Assembly (NCBI GenBank): GCA_017421945.1
Contig: JAFOHD010000072.1
Location: forward strand, 1 to 32,564
Direction: 5' to 3'
DNA length: 32,564 nt
Source of the DNA: Alistipes sp.
GTDB taxonomy: Bacteria > Bacteroidota > Bacteroidia > Bacteroidales > Rikenellaceae
This document shows, piece by piece, positions 1 through 7,791 of the stretch. The position numbers and the translations under genes are program-made. The notes under the pieces were generated by a model. It had not been told where the DNA came from. It worked only from the letters and a program-made list of their open reading frames with translations, and did no database searches. The first letter of the stretch is position 1. The number at the start of each line of letters is the position of its first letter.

Positions 1-2067
1 AACATATCGGTTTTCAAACCATCCATGGAGATTTCGCACAACAACTTTACAGAAATAGAGAAATCGTTCAGCGCAATTTCCACGGTATCAAATTCCATAC
101 AATGCAAGTATGTAAACACCATACTGCGTGAGATATCTCCCAGGCTCGAATTCGATAAGCGTACGGCAATAGTTTTAACAGATGAGAATCTGCTAATCCC
201 ACTCTTGCATGCATTGCCCGCAGAGTTACAGGATAACATCAATGTCACAATGGGATACCCACTGCGACAAACCACTGCCTACTCGTTTATTGAGCGATTG
301 ATAGAGTTGCAAAAGAATTGCCGCAAAGGCGAGGATGGCAGCAACTTCTACCACGTTGATGTTAATGGCATACTCTCACACCCCTACATTGCAGAAGTGT
401 TGGGTGAGGCAGTACAGGCACGACAGAAAGAGATTTTTGACGGCAGATACATAAGAGTTGATGAGCGGCTTTTTAACGACAATCAACTACTAAATACAAT
501 CTTCACTAATTCAGAACAGTACGATACATTATCTAAATATCTGCTTGAGGTAATTAAAATTCTTACTCTAACAGAGAATAGCGACAATGACAACAGCCTG
601 AAAACATCATATTTATCAATTATTTCCGACAACATATCAGAGCTTGATAATTGTCTAAAAATGTGCAATATAGAGATATCTACATCAACATATACATCAC
701 TCTTAAGACGCCACCTGCAAACCGTGAGAATACCATTCAGCGGAGAGCCTTTACAGGGTTTGCAAATCATGGGTATATTGGAGACAAGAAACCTGGATTT
801 TGACAACGTCATAATACTCTCGATGAACGATGACAACTTCCCGGGCAATCTGACTTCCAACTCGTCATTCATACCCTACAGTTTGCGTGCTGCATACGGC
901 ATTCCCACACCCGAGCATCATGAGAGTGTGTATGCTTACTACTTCTACAGACTCATACAGCGCGCCAAACGCGTTGATATGCTTTATTGCTCACACGCCG
1001 ATGACAAGAGTACGGGCGAACAGAGTCGTTACATATATCAGCTTGATTTTGAGTCACCTTACAATATCAAGCGCATAAATGTAGGTGTCGATATAGCCGT
1101 AACGGAGCAAAATGAGGATGTGATTGAGAAGAGTGGCACAGCACTGAAAGAGTTGGAGCGATTCACAAACGAAGAGAATAAGAAGATGCTGTCACCTTCG
1201 GCATTTGCAAACTACATCACCTGTCCGGTAAAATTCTACTTCAGTTCAATTGCCAAACTAAAGTCCTCGGACGAGTTATCGGAGGATGTGGATAGTCCGA
1301 TGTTTGGTACTATATTGCACGATGCCATGCAGATATTGTATGCGCCATTTGAGGATGTCGCAAACCCCATGCTTCAGCTAAAGCAGATATCTGAACAAGA
1401 TGTGGAGAATGCTGTTATAGAAGCCATTAAGTCGAACTACTTAAGCAAGAACAATAGCTCAGAAGATAATATCACAGGCATACTTATGCTCGTAAAGAAG
1501 ATAATTACAAAGTATATCTATCGGGGCATTATACCTTACGACATTAAGCACAATGACTTTGCTCTGAAGGCTGTTGAGGAGGATATATCAACCTATTTCA
1601 CGCTCGACGATGGTCGCCAAATAAAAATTGGAGGACGTGCCGACCGTATAGATTCGCTCAACAACGGGCTGCTCAGAGTGGTGGATTATAAAACCGGAGA
1701 ACGCAATCTTGAATTCAACGGCATCGATTCGTTATTTAGTGGTGACACACGCAACAAGATGGGTAATATTTTGCAAACAATGCTTTACTCAATGGTGTTA
1801 CGCGACAAATATCAACGCAACGTTCAACCTGCATTATTCTATGCCCGATACATACATCAAGACGATTACTCGCCATCGCTAATAGACAAAGGCGTTGAGG
1901 GGTGTGAAGGTATAACGTATAACGATTATGCCGAGACATTTGAAACACTGCTACGCAACAAATTAAACGAATTGTTTGACCCTACACATCCATTCGAGCG
2001 TTGTAGTGCAGAAGAGAGCGACACATTTTGTAAATATTGCGATTTCAAGGCCATTTGCAAACGATAA
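1..2067 (+). CDS. addB: AddB-type subunit of helicase-nuclease (PD-(D/E)XK nuclease with Fe-S cysteines), 5' partial
   Basis: The reading frame is open from base 1, so the N-terminus lies outside the window; the ATG at 25 (residue 1 in this numbering) is probably internal. The C-terminal third is a RecB-family nuclease: H432, D540 in GGRADRI, D554-Y555-K556 and Q584-xxx-Y588. A lone Cys400 (in YITCPVKFYF) plus the C-terminal C669-x2-C672-x5-C678 give the four-cysteine pattern that holds a 4Fe-4S cluster in AddB-type nucleases. The middle has a degenerate helicase stretch (DFDNVIILSMNDDNFPG), as expected of AddB. The family works with AddA in the cytoplasm to resect double-strand breaks for RecA. 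Three bases separate it from the helicase gene that follows, supporting an addB-addA operon. Activity is inferred from motifs only. Confidence 0.88.
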   Translation, partial: NISVFKPSMEISHNNFTEIEKSFSAISTVSNSIQCKYVNTILREISPRLEFDKRTAIVLTDENLLIPLLHALPAELQDNINVTMGYPLRQTTAYSFIERLIELQKNCRKGEDGSNFYHVDVNGILSHPYIAEVLGEAVQARQKEIFDGRYIRVDERLFNDNQLLNTIFTNSEQYDTLSKYLLEVIKILTLTENSDNDNSLKTSYLSIISDNISELDNCLKMCNIEISTSTYTSLLRRHLQTVRIPFSGEPLQGLQIMGILETRNLDFDNVIILSMNDDNFPGNLTSNSSFIPYSLRAAYGIPTPEHHESVYAYYFYRLIQRAKRVDMLYCSHADDKSTGEQSRYIYQLDFESPYNIKRINVGVDIAVTEQNEDVIEKSGTALKELERFTNEENKKMLSPSAFANYITCPVKFYFSSIAKLKSSDELSEDVDSPMFGTILHDAMQILYAPFEDVANPMLQLKQISEQDVENAVIEAIKSNYLSKNNSSEDNITGILMLVKKIITKYIYRGIIPYDIKHNDFALKAVEEDISTYFTLDDGRQIKIGGRADRIDSLNNGLLRVVDYKTGERNLEFNGIDSLFSGDTRNKMGNILQTMLYSMVLRDKYQRNVQPALFYARYIHQDDYSPSLIDKGVEGCEGITYNDYAETFETLLRNKLNELFDPTHPFERCSAEESDTFCKYCDFKAICKR

Positions 2068-2070
2068 AAT

Positions 2071-5000
2071 ATGAGAGCAAAAATATTAAGTGCCAGCGCA
2101 GGTTCTGGCAAGACATACCGACTGGCGTACAAATTTGTACATGATGTTATAAAGCATTACACATCAAAGCCTTACTTATATAGAGCCATACTCGCTGTAA
2201 CCTTCACGAATAAAGCTACCGAGGAGATGAAAAGTCGTATCCTAAAGGAGATTCATTCACTCATAGCTACCCCAGAGCAAAGCGGGTATATGAAACGTTT
2301 GCAAAGTGAATTAGGCCTGAGTCAGAATGAGATTTCACAACGAGCAAAAGCTATACAAAGCAGCATACTGCACGACTACTCACGATTTACGGTTCTCACG
2401 ATTGACAAGTTTTTCCAGCGGATTTTGCGAGCGTTTATCAAGGAGTTGGGTATAGACCTCAATTACAACATTGAGTTGGACACATCGACAATACTCACAC
2501 TCAGCACCGACGCCATGATTGAAGAGATGACCATTGACGAGAAACTCCAGACGTGGATTATGGAGTTTGCCGAAGAGTGTATTGATGAGGGGCAGCGTTG
2601 GGATATCCGCAATAAAATTCTCTCGTTAGGAGAAGAACTTTTTAAGGAAAGCAACAAACAGACCATACTAAATTCCACATCCAAGGAAGACCTTTTACAG
2701 ATTATACGCCATGCCGACAAACGCTCAATGCAGGCAAAGACCGAGTGTCAGAAACTCGGCGCTAAGGCTATGGAGATAATCAATGCCTCAGGGCTTGATG
2801 CAGTGTGCTTCTTTGGTAAAAACCAGAAAAATGGGTTGATACAATTCTTCAGTCGAGCAGCAGAAGCCGAGCCTATAATACCGAGCGACAAACTCAAGCT
2901 AAGAATTACAAACCTGAAGAATTGGACTGCATCGGATGTGAGTAAGCAAGTGAAAATTCAGGTAGGAGAATTAGCCGTACAGCTGCAACCCATACTCTCA
3001 GATTTATGCTCAATATGTGATAAAAACCAGAAACTATGGTGTTCTCTGCCATTCATCAAAGCTACATTCCGCAGTTATGCTTTATTGCAAGACATATACC
3101 AGAAGGTGCAGCAGCAATGCGAGCAGGAGGGTGTGATGTTGTTACCTGAAACAAAGTACATACTTTCACGATTTGTGGCGGGTAACGATGCGCCGTTCAT
3201 TTATGAGAAGATTGGCAACCGCTTTGAACGTTACATGATTGACGAGTTTCAAGATACATCGGCCAAGGAGTGGGAGAACTTTGTTCCCTTGCTCAAGAAT
3301 GCCATGTCGCAATCCGAGGATAGTCCTATACTCATCGTCGGCGATGTAAAGCAATCAATTTACCGTTGGCGTGGAGGTGATTGGCGTATTCTGAATAGTG
3401 GCGTAGAGAGCGATTTGGGTAGCGACAATGTTGATGTGGAGATTATGTCGAACAACTACCGCAGTCTGAAACAGATTGTAGAGTTTAACAACATGGCCGT
3501 AGAGCGCGTTGTCGCCAAGGACAATGCCCAACTAAATATACAGCTACAAGAAGCCGCAGAGGAACAGAAATTAAGCAAGGAGGCGCAACTCGAACTCACC
3601 GACACTCTTATTTCGGCATATAATGGCCATGCGCAAACGCCTCAAATAAAGTCCGAGCAACAGGGATATGTAAGAGTGGAGCGTTTTGACAGTACATGTG
3701 AGCCTCCGCTTGTAAAGTGTATAGAATCAATCATAAAACGAGGCTACTCGTACAAGGATATATTGATTTTGTGTCGCGATAAGAAAGATGGGGAGAAGGC
3801 CGCAAACATACTATTGGAGTACAAGCGTCGAAACAACTCATTCAATATCATGACACAAGACTCGCTTATTATCAGCCGATCGCCAATAAGTCAGTTTGTA
3901 ATTGCCGTACTGCGCTTATCGCAGAACATCAAGGACTCGATTAGTTGCGCCATGATGAATGATTACCTGGGCAGGAAATACTCCGAGCCCTTGCAAGAGG
4001 AGGATATAGCCCTACTGTCGCACATCAGTCAGCTCACTCCCGAGGAGGCTTTTGAGCATATAGTAGCCCACTACTCATTGTGCGACAACAAACAGGAGAT
4101 AGCCTATTTGCAGGCTTTGCATGAGCAGATTATATCGTTCAACACTTCAAAGGTTGCCGACATACAGTTATTCCTGAAGATGTGGGATGATAAAGGTTCG
4201 GAGAAATCGCTGAGTGTGGAGAAGAGCGACAACACGATAGAGCTGATGACAATCCACAAAGCAAAAGGTTTGGAGAAGAAGGTTGTAATCATCCCCTACT
4301 GTAGCTGGGGATTAAATCCTCGTCCGAACAACTTTGTATGGGCTACACCCGACACCCAGGCAGATGATGTAGCACGCATAGGACGGTTCCCCATCAACTA
4401 CAAAACCGATATGGAGAACTCGATTTTCAGCGATGACTACTTCCGCGAGAAAGTGTATTCTCATGTGGATGGCATAAACCTGCTATATGTCGCTCTAACA
4501 CGAGCCAAGGAGGAGCTATATGCATTCATCCCAAGCAATGCAAAAGAGAACACAATAGGAAAATTATTCTGGAGTGTGCTTTCGGATAGCGCCGTAACTG
4601 ACGAGGAGACGGGTAACGAGATAGTGGAATTCGGTGTGCCGATAAACTGCGATGCAGATAACAGCAATGAGCTAAGCCTCGCAACAAACATACTATTCAA
4701 TGAGTACCCAACCATCCTGGCAAAGATGCGTCTTAGCCTGCCTCAACAACGTTATTACGAGGAGAGTAACAAACTCTCGGCACGCGACATGGGTATTCTC
4801 ATGCACAGCATCCTGAGTGAAGCTACCGACCTTGACAGCATAAAAGAGCGTATAACGGCAGCCTACAAGGCCGGCAAGTTGGATCAAAGCCAATCCTCGG
4901 AGTTGCTTACATCCATTGAACGAGAGTTTGAAAAAGAGCTGGTGCGCTCATGGTTTGGCAAATGGGACGAGATACGCAACGAGAACGACATAATAGGAAG

Positions 5001-5211
5001 CCATATCATAGGAACACGCCGACCCGACCGAGTAATGATAAAGGGCGACAAAGCCGTTGTGGTGGATTACAAATTCGGAGCCGAGAAACTGAAAGCCCAC
5101 CAAAAGCAAATAGCAAACTACATGGGGCTGCTCTCGCAAATGGGCTACAGTGAAATAGAGGGTTACATATGGTATCTCTCGATGGGTGAAATTGTGAAGG
5201 TAGAGGAGTAA
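2071..5211 (+). CDS. addA: AddA/RecB-type UvrD-family helicase-nuclease
   Basis: A 1046-residue SF1A helicase fused to a C-terminal nuclease. Motifs in order: Walker A ASAGSGKT (8-15) at the very N-terminus, TFTNKAT (motif Ia), DEFQDTS from D391 (motif II), GDVKQSIYRWRGG from G424 (motif III), TIHKAKGLE from T727 (motif V) and ALTRAKEE from A808 (motif VI). The nuclease has H912, D986 (RRPDRV), D999-Y1000-K1001 and Q1013-xxx-Y1017. This is the AddA architecture; Bacteroidota copies are often annotated RecB-like or as UvrD-helicase domain protein. It starts 3 bases after the AddB-type gene. Together they should unwind and degrade double-stranded DNA ends for recombinational repair. All catalytic residues look intact. 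Whether the pair recognises a Chi-like sequence cannot be seen here. Confidence 0.92.
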   Translation: MRAKILSASAGSGKTYRLAYKFVHDVIKHYTSKPYLYRAILAVTFTNKATEEMKSRILKEIHSLIATPEQSGYMKRLQSELGLSQNEISQRAKAIQSSILHDYSRFTVLTIDKFFQRILRAFIKELGIDLNYNIELDTSTILTLSTDAMIEEMTIDEKLQTWIMEFAEECIDEGQRWDIRNKILSLGEELFKESNKQTILNSTSKEDLLQIIRHADKRSMQAKTECQKLGAKAMEIINASGLDAVCFFGKNQKNGLIQFFSRAAEAEPIIPSDKLKLRITNLKNWTASDVSKQVKIQVGELAVQLQPILSDLCSICDKNQKLWCSLPFIKATFRSYALLQDIYQKVQQQCEQEGVMLLPETKYILSRFVAGNDAPFIYEKIGNRFERYMIDEFQDTSAKEWENFVPLLKNAMSQSEDSPILIVGDVKQSIYRWRGGDWRILNSGVESDLGSDNVDVEIMSNNYRSLKQIVEFNNMAVERVVAKDNAQLNIQLQEAAEEQKLSKEAQLELTDTLISAYNGHAQTPQIKSEQQGYVRVERFDSTCEPPLVKCIESIIKRGYSYKDILILCRDKKDGEKAANILLEYKRRNNSFNIMTQDSLIISRSPISQFVIAVLRLSQNIKDSISCAMMNDYLGRKYSEPLQEEDIALLSHISQLTPEEAFEHIVAHYSLCDNKQEIAYLQALHEQIISFNTSKVADIQLFLKMWDDKGSEKSLSVEKSDNTIELMTIHKAKGLEKKVVIIPYCSWGLNPRPNNFVWATPDTQADDVARIGRFPINYKTDMENSIFSDDYFREKVYSHVDGINLLYVALTRAKEELYAFIPSNAKENTIGKLFWSVLSDSAVTDEETGNEIVEFGVPINCDADNSNELSLATNILFNEYPTILAKMRLSLPQQRYYEESNKLSARDMGILMHSILSEATDLDSIKERITAAYKAGKLDQSQSSELLTSIEREFEKELVRSWFGKWDEIRNENDIIGSHIIGTRRPDRVMIKGDKAVVVDYKFGAEKLKAHQKQIANYMGLLSQMGYSEIEGYIWYLSMGEIVKVEE

Positions 5212-5232
5212 ATGAGTATATTTTGACTCATT
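5211..5232 (+). terminator. Weak hairpin after addA
   Basis: AATGAGT (5211-5217) pairs with ACTCATT (5226-5232) around an 8-base loop rich in T, starting at the last base of the addA stop codon. The stem is AT-rich and no long T-run follows directly, so it is at best a weak terminator of the addBA operon. Confidence 0.35.
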
Positions 5233-5269
5233 ATCTTATGAGAAGATGGTTAAATTTTGAATTATTCAG

Positions 5270-5277
5270 TATCTTTG
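5270..5277 (+). promoter_or_regulatory. Bacteroidota -7 promoter element upstream of cvfB-like gene
   Basis: TATCTTTG matches the TAnnTTTG consensus and lies 21 bases upstream of the ATG at 5299. I see no TTTG at the usual distance for a -33 element (the nearest, 5256-5259, is too close). Confidence 0.6.
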
Positions 5278-5298
5278 TGCCAAATTAGATTTTAGAGA

Positions 5299-6129
5299 AT
5301 GAAAGTAGGTCATATACAAACACTAAAGGTAAGTCGTATATCGGATTTTGGTCTTTACCTCATTGACGAGCAGGAGCAGGAGGTACTTTTACCCAATCGT
5401 TACGTGTCGCTTGAAAATAAGGTGGGGGATGAAATTGAAGTATTCGTGTATCACGATTCCGAGGACAGATTGGTTGCCACAACCACCCGTCCGCTCATTA
5501 TCGAGGGCCAAGCGGCATATCTCAAGGTTGTGGACAAAAACATACATGGTGCCTTTCTTGATTGGGGTTTAGAGGGCAAGGATTTATTTCTTCCCAACCG
5601 CAATCAGCAGGGAGGTGTTCTGGCAGGCAGAAGCTATGTGGTGTGGTTGTATGTCGATAACATCACAGGCCGCTGCGTGGCGACAATGAAGCTGAAACCA
5701 TTCATTGACAACGACATAATCACCGTAAAGCCTCGCCAAAAGGTGGACATTCTCATAGCCTCGGAGAGCCCTATCGGTTACCGTGCCATTATCAACTCAC
5801 GCCACTGGGGCATGCTCTACAAGAACCAGATATTCCAGCCTGTGAGAGTTGGCGACCGCATGGAGGGATATGTGCGACGCATAACCGACGACAACAGAAT
5901 AGACCTCACGCTGAGGATGGAGGGTTATGATGGTGTGGCAAACTCGGCCGAGGATTTGCTCAAGCTCATCAAGGAGAATGGCGGAGAGATGCCTATCGGC
6001 GACAACTCGTCACCCGAGAAGGTGCATGCCCTGACGCAGATGAGCAAGAAGGTATTTAAGCGTTCGGTGGGAATTCTGCTCAAGCGAGGTGTGATAGCAA
6101 CCGACGGCGAAAGCATAAAACTCAAGTGA
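5299..6129 (+). CDS. CvfB/YitL-like S1 RNA-binding protein
   Basis: A 276-residue protein with S1-type OB-fold segments. The first is at about residues 1-65 (starting MKVGHIQTLKV, with the RISDFGLYL and VLLPNRYV motifs), a second at about 70-135 (GAFLDWGLEGKDLFLPNRNQ) and a third at about 145-205 (RPVRVGDRMEGYVRRITDDNRIDLTL). A winged-helix-like C-terminus follows (about 225-276, ending KRSVGILLKRGVI), the known CvfB layout. In firmicutes CvfB binds RNA and affects virulence and regulatory gene expression; its role in Bacteroidota is not defined, so an RNA-binding regulatory role is inference. It has its own -7 element and is followed after one base by a methyltransferase gene, so the two are probably cotranscribed. 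Confidence 0.85.
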   Translation: MKVGHIQTLKVSRISDFGLYLIDEQEQEVLLPNRYVSLENKVGDEIEVFVYHDSEDRLVATTTRPLIIEGQAAYLKVVDKNIHGAFLDWGLEGKDLFLPNRNQQGGVLAGRSYVVWLYVDNITGRCVATMKLKPFIDNDIITVKPRQKVDILIASESPIGYRAIINSRHWGMLYKNQIFQPVRVGDRMEGYVRRITDDNRIDLTLRMEGYDGVANSAEDLLKLIKENGGEMPIGDNSSPEKVHALTQMSKKVFKRSVGILLKRGVIATDGESIKLK

Positions 6130-6130
6130 A

Positions 6131-6895
6131 ATGGCACAACTCCACACCGCAGAACGTGTATCTCAGAGTGACGCATCGGACAACTATGTCTTTCAGCGTT
6201 CCATCCTGGCTTATCACCATGCCGCCGGTCTGGTGAGTGGCGACGTGCTTGAGATTGGCACAGGCATGGGATACGGCATTGAGTTAATAGCACCCGCTGC
6301 ATCACACTTCACCACAATAGACAAGAGCAGGGCTTACAATACGTCACTACCCGACAACGTAGAGTTTGTCAAAATGGAGGTTCCTCCATTAAAGTTCGCA
6401 GACGAGAGCTTTGACTATGTCATATCGTTCCAGGTCATTGAACACATCAAGCATGACAAGGAGTTTGTGAGGGAGGTGAGCCGAGTGTTGCGCAAGGGTG
6501 GTAAGTTTATTGTATCGACACCCAATGCGCCTATGTCTCTTACGCGTAATCCGTGGCACATACGTGAATATAGCGAGTATGAGTTGTGCGATCTTATGGC
6601 AAACGGTTTTACGCACATCGAAGCATTGGGTGTAAATGGCAACGAGAAGGTAATGCAATACTATGAGCAGAACAAGCGCAGCGTGGAGCGCATCATGCGC
6701 TGGGATATACTCGATTTGCAACATCGTCTGCCTCGCCAGATATTGCAGATTCCATACGATGTGATGAACCGCATGAACCGCCGCCGCCTGTTAAATCAGA
6801 ATGATGAGCTTACGCGTTCTATAAAGATGAGCGACTACTCTGTCGGCGAAATTACACCTCAGAGTTTCGATTTGTATTACATTGCAACGAAATAA
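6131..6895 (+). CDS. Class I SAM-dependent methyltransferase
   Basis: A 254-residue protein with a Methyltransf_11-type Rossmann fold: motif I VLEIGTGMGYG (about 41-51), an acidic post-I residue in FTTIDKSRA, motif II-like FDYVISFQVIEHI and motif III VLRKGGKFIVSTPN. The C-terminal 90 residues (from about 160) are basic and helical and probably cover the substrate. Nothing in the sequence identifies the substrate; the N-terminal half resembles small-molecule or lipid/quinone methyltransferases more than rRNA enzymes. It begins one base after the CvfB-like gene, so translational coupling is likely. An AT-rich gap separates it from the next gene. Confidence 0.82.
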   Translation: MAQLHTAERVSQSDASDNYVFQRSILAYHHAAGLVSGDVLEIGTGMGYGIELIAPAASHFTTIDKSRAYNTSLPDNVEFVKMEVPPLKFADESFDYVISFQVIEHIKHDKEFVREVSRVLRKGGKFIVSTPNAPMSLTRNPWHIREYSEYELCDLMANGFTHIEALGVNGNEKVMQYYEQNKRSVERIMRWDILDLQHRLPRQILQIPYDVMNRMNRRRLLNQNDELTRSIKMSDYSVGEITPQSFDLYYIATK

Positions 6896-6953
6896 GAACA
6901 AAAAAAACAGCGAAAAGACTTTTATTTTTCCCTACTTTTTGTTATTTTCGTTG
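6885..6953 (+). repeat. Imperfect inverted repeat between methyltransferase and TSUP genes
   Basis: The left arm starts CAACGAAATAAG at 6885 and the right arm ends TTATTTTCGTTG at 6953; the arms match with small bulges and both carry the A/T run. A T-rich stretch sits inside the loop. It could act as a terminator for the upstream operon. The right arm also holds a near-consensus -7 box TATTTTCG (6943-6950) for the transporter gene. Confidence 0.35.
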
Positions 6954-6966
6954 GTTGATTCAATAC

Positions 6967-7791
6967 ATGTCATGTATGGGCGAATATATTGTCGAAATAT
7001 TTTTGGTTGTCTCAGGTATTCTGGTCGGCATAATTAACACTTTAGCTGGCGGAGGTGCTATTATCACAATGACCCTATTCACCGTATTGGGGTTACCTAT
7101 CGGTGTGGCAAATGGAACAAATCGAATAGCCGTCATACTACAAAATTTCACAGCCACCATAACCTTCATACGCAAGCGCATGCTTGACATCAAGGGTGGA
7201 GTGAAACTTGCCATACCTGCTGTGATTGGAAATATCGTAGGTTCGTTGGTCGCAACAAAGATTAGCGACACCATATTTACGATATGCATGGCCGTGGTTT
7301 TGACAGTGGTGTTGGTGTACATGATTTTCGACCAGAGTCACAAAGCTCCTCATATACACGGCGGCCGCCCGCTGAAACCAAATGTATTGCACTACCTGTG
7401 GTTTCTGCTGCTGGGATTCTACGGAGGATATATCTACATAGGCTTGGGATATGTGATTTTGGCGGTGACCATCTGGTCAATGAAGCTCGACATCATCACA
7501 GCCAACGTAATCAAAGGTTTCATCATATTTCTCGCCACACCATTCTCGCTCATAGTCTTTATCATGAACGACCAGGTGGATTACGCATTTGGTTTGTGGC
7601 ATGGCATTGGCAATGTCATTGGCGCAGCCTTTGCATCGCACTTTGCCATAAATTGGGGAGTGAAGTTTGTACGATATTTCACAATGGTCATATTGGTTGT
7701 GTGCTTTGCCGATTTGATTGGACTCATTTCACTGCATGAGTGGATGCACACAATATTGAGCTATTTTGGGCATAAATGCATTGTGTGCTAA
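6967..7791 (+). CDS. TSUP family (TauE/SafE-type) membrane transporter
   Basis: An integral membrane protein of about 274 residues with some eight hydrophobic segments. The family hallmark is at the first helix: GILVGIINTLAGGGAII, followed by GLPIGVANGTNR. A second copy of the fold begins near GFYGGYIYIGLGYV. The TSUP family (formerly DUF81) exports or imports small anions such as sulfite, sulfoacetate or organosulfur compounds; the substrate here is unknown. I prefer the ATG at 6967 or 6976 (MGEYIVE) over the upstream TTG at 6955, because a near-consensus -7 box sits at 6943-6950. Its stop codon is immediately followed by the uvrA ATG (TAAATG), so it shares a transcript with uvrA, an apparently unrelated partner. 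Confidence 0.85.
   Translation: MSCMGEYIVEIFLVVSGILVGIINTLAGGGAIITMTLFTVLGLPIGVANGTNRIAVILQNFTATITFIRKRMLDIKGGVKLAIPAVIGNIVGSLVATKISDTIFTICMAVVLTVVLVYMIFDQSHKAPHIHGGRPLKPNVLHYLWFLLLGFYGGYIYIGLGYVILAVTIWSMKLDIITANVIKGFIIFLATPFSLIVFIMNDQVDYAFGLWHGIGNVIGAAFASHFAINWGVKFVRYFTMVILVVCFADLIGLISLHEWMHTILSYFGHKCIVC

Noticed and set aside
1-5211. Helicase-nuclease pair as an antiphage system
   Set aside because: Motifs and gene order fit AddB-AddA recombination enzymes, including the Fe-S cysteines of AddB; no defence genes lie next to it.
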